Made by a program: the position numbers and the translations under genes. DNA of 6,508 nt from Thermodesulfobacteriota bacterium (GTDB lineage Bacteria > Desulfobacterota > BSN033 > UBA1163). Positions 5,312 through 6,508 of this stretch are shown here, piece by piece. The stretch spans positions 1 to 6,508 of the forward strand of contig JASEIE010000230.1 of assembly GCA_030024065.1 (NCBI GenBank), written 5' to 3'. The notes below the pieces were generated by a model, which saw nothing but the letters and a program-made list of their open reading frames with translations, did not search any database and was not told the origin of the DNA. Numbering within the stretch: the first letter of the stretch is position 1; each line of letters opens with the position of its first letter.

Positions 5312-6469
5312 TTACCTCTTTATTATTGCCTTGCACAGTTCACCGAACTCCTCATCGGTGAGGTTATCTTTATCCCTCAATTCTCGTTGCAAGGCCTTCC
5401 GGACCTTCTCCATATTCTCTTGTGAGGGACTGAGACCAAGCTGTTCCATCTTCAGTTTGATCGCACTCCCCCAGAGAGATGTGGTTCCCCAGACAATCTT
5501 ATGGCGCTGGCCTACAACCGAGGGAGCATAGGGTAGATAGGCCAGATCCCCTAAATCAACATTTTTTCCTTTCATAACACCATGGATATGCAACTCGGAT
5601 TCTTCAAGAAAAGCATTTTCTCCTACGATCGCTTTATGCGGTTGACATTTCACTCCTGTCACCTTTTCAACAAACTTCGAGAGCTCGTATAATTTAGTCA
5701 TATCTATCCCTGTTTTTACTCCGCAGAGCATCTCGAGGCTCGTGACAACTTCTTCGAGCGAGGCATTGCCCGACCGATCCCCTATTCCATTGACCGTAAC
5801 ATCACAACCTTCTGCTCCTCCAAGGATGGCCCCGATCGTATTGGCAGTGGCCAGGCCAAAATCGTTATGATTGTGAACTAAAACGGGAATTCCACCAACG
5901 ACGCTCTTAATCTCCTCAGCCAGGAATTGCATTGCCAAAGGCAGGGTTGCTCCCAATCCGTCATGGAAAGACACCCTGTTTGCCCCGGCCTCTACGCCAG
6001 CTCTGAAAAACTTCTTCATCCATCCTAAGTCTGTTCGAGGACCGTCGGTCAATCCGATATGTACATAGAGGCCATATCGATCCTTGACATATCTTACCGC
6101 CTCAACCATTCTTGGGATGATCTCTCCTTTCTTATAATAGTCATAGTAGTTGTATGGATAGACAGGATATTTCCAATCAGGTCCGCCCAGTGTCTGGATC
6201 TTTATGTTGTCAGCGCCTGCTTCCACAGCAGTATCAATCTCTTCCTTCCAGTCCTTAACATACCACCTGACGATGGCAGACTTCACCACCTCTATCCCTG
6301 CCTTTTTAATTGCCTTTAGGGCTTCTCTCTGCTGTTCGAGAGCCCCCACATAACCGAGTTCGACCTCTTGAACTCCCATATCAACAAGCCTTCTTGCTAT
6401 CTCAACCTTATCATCAACTGTCATTCCTGTACCCGGCATCTCTTCCCCTTCCCTTAGGAGCCGTTGCAA
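5312..6469 (-). CDS. DRE-TIM metallolyase (HMGL-like / isopropylmalate-homocitrate synthase family), 5' end uncertain
   Basis: This cytoplasmic TIM-barrel enzyme belongs to the family that makes or breaks C-C bonds next to a hydroxy-acid or acyl-CoA carbon, such as HMG-CoA lyase, isopropylmalate, homocitrate and citramalate synthases. Numbering from TTG at 6469, visible motifs are LREGEEMPG (5-13), DGLGAT (170-175), the metal-binding HNHNDFG (199-205), GIGDRSGNASLEE (228-240) and VGENAF (282-287) in the post-barrel region. The start is doubtful: TTG has no ribosome binding site, a stop (6485-6487) lies six codons upstream, and the Asp expected three residues before LREG is Gln. The next ATG (6437-6439) has a purine-rich leader but would drop LREGE. 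The other frame upstream fits the family better if one base is missing near 6457. The GKHSG-like motif of LeuA/NifV reads GTTSLWG (328-334). The family call is firm; substrate and start are not. Confidence 0.85.
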   Translation of the reverse strand: MQRLLREGEEMPGTGMTVDDKVEIARRLVDMGVQEVELGYVGALEQQREALKAIKKAGIEVVKSAIVRWYVKDWKEEIDTAVEAGADNIKIQTLGGPDWKYPVYPYNYYDYYKKGEIIPRMVEAVRYVKDRYGLYVHIGLTDGPRTDLGWMKKFFRAGVEAGANRVSFHDGLGATLPLAMQFLAEEIKSVVGGIPVLVHNHNDFGLATANTIGAILGGAEGCDVTVNGIGDRSGNASLEEVVTSLEMLCGVKTGIDMTKLYELSKFVEKVTGVKCQPHKAIVGENAFLEESELHIHGVMKGKNVDLGDLAYLPYAPSVVGQRHKIVWGTTSLWGSAIKLKMEQLGLSPSQENMEKVRKALQRELRDKDNLTDEEFGELCKAIIKR

Positions 6470-6470
6470 A

Positions 6471-6488
6471 ATAACTTGAACAAGTTAT
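6471..6488. promoter_or_regulatory. 18-bp perfect palindrome, candidate operator
   Basis: The arms ATAACTTG and CAAGTTAT are perfect 8-bp inverted repeats separated by AA, in a very AT-rich stretch (6470-6508) directly before the lyase reading frame. A dimeric repressor such as a GntR- or MarR-type regulator commonly binds sites of this size and symmetry, but no regulator gene is in the window. If the lyase actually starts further upstream, outside the window, the palindrome would be inside coding sequence and the operator reading would fail. Confidence 0.4.
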
Positions 6489-6508
6489 ATTTATATTCTA
6501 TAATTAAT

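Overview
The window carries six genes, all on the minus strand and read from high to low coordinates. They look like one catabolic or transport operon from a Gram-negative bacterium. Supporting points are the signal-peptide periplasmic binding protein, the tripartite tricarboxylate transporter (a family typical of Proteobacteria and relatives), mid-range base composition judged by eye, and a short palindromic repeat at the left edge of a kind common in environmental proteobacterial genomes. An anaerobic or syntrophic deltaproteobacterial-type host is possible but is only a guess.

Layout in transcription order: a DRE-TIM (HMGL-like) carbon-carbon lyase/synthase (5312-6469) with a problematic 5' end; a 144-base gap; TctC substrate-binding protein (4190-5167); a 183-base gap containing a strong hairpin; TctB (3551-4006); TctA (2044-3531); an AtuA-family (DUF1446) protein (624-2012); and a small DUF4387 protein (298-606). 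The last four genes are tightly packed (gaps of 19, 31 and 17 bases) and each has a recognisable ribosome binding site. Positions 1-297 hold no convincing gene. They contain a cluster of GC-rich inverted repeats, possibly a decayed mobile-element end, and a nested short palindrome at the extreme edge.

Functional reading (inference): TctCBA imports a carboxylate. The DRE-TIM enzyme would cleave or condense a 3-hydroxy/2-hydroxy acid or acyl-CoA skeleton. The AtuA-like/DUF4387 pair, whose chemistry is not settled, would carry out another step on the same compound. The substrate cannot be read from the sequence.

Most notable points: the grouping of an uncharacterised AtuA/DUF4387 pair with a lyase and a dedicated transporter; the lost DRE aspartate and apparent one-base frameshift at the start of the lyase gene; an 18-bp perfect palindrome beside that start; the tctC-tctB hairpin; and the repeat cluster bracketed by an 11-bp direct repeat after the last gene.
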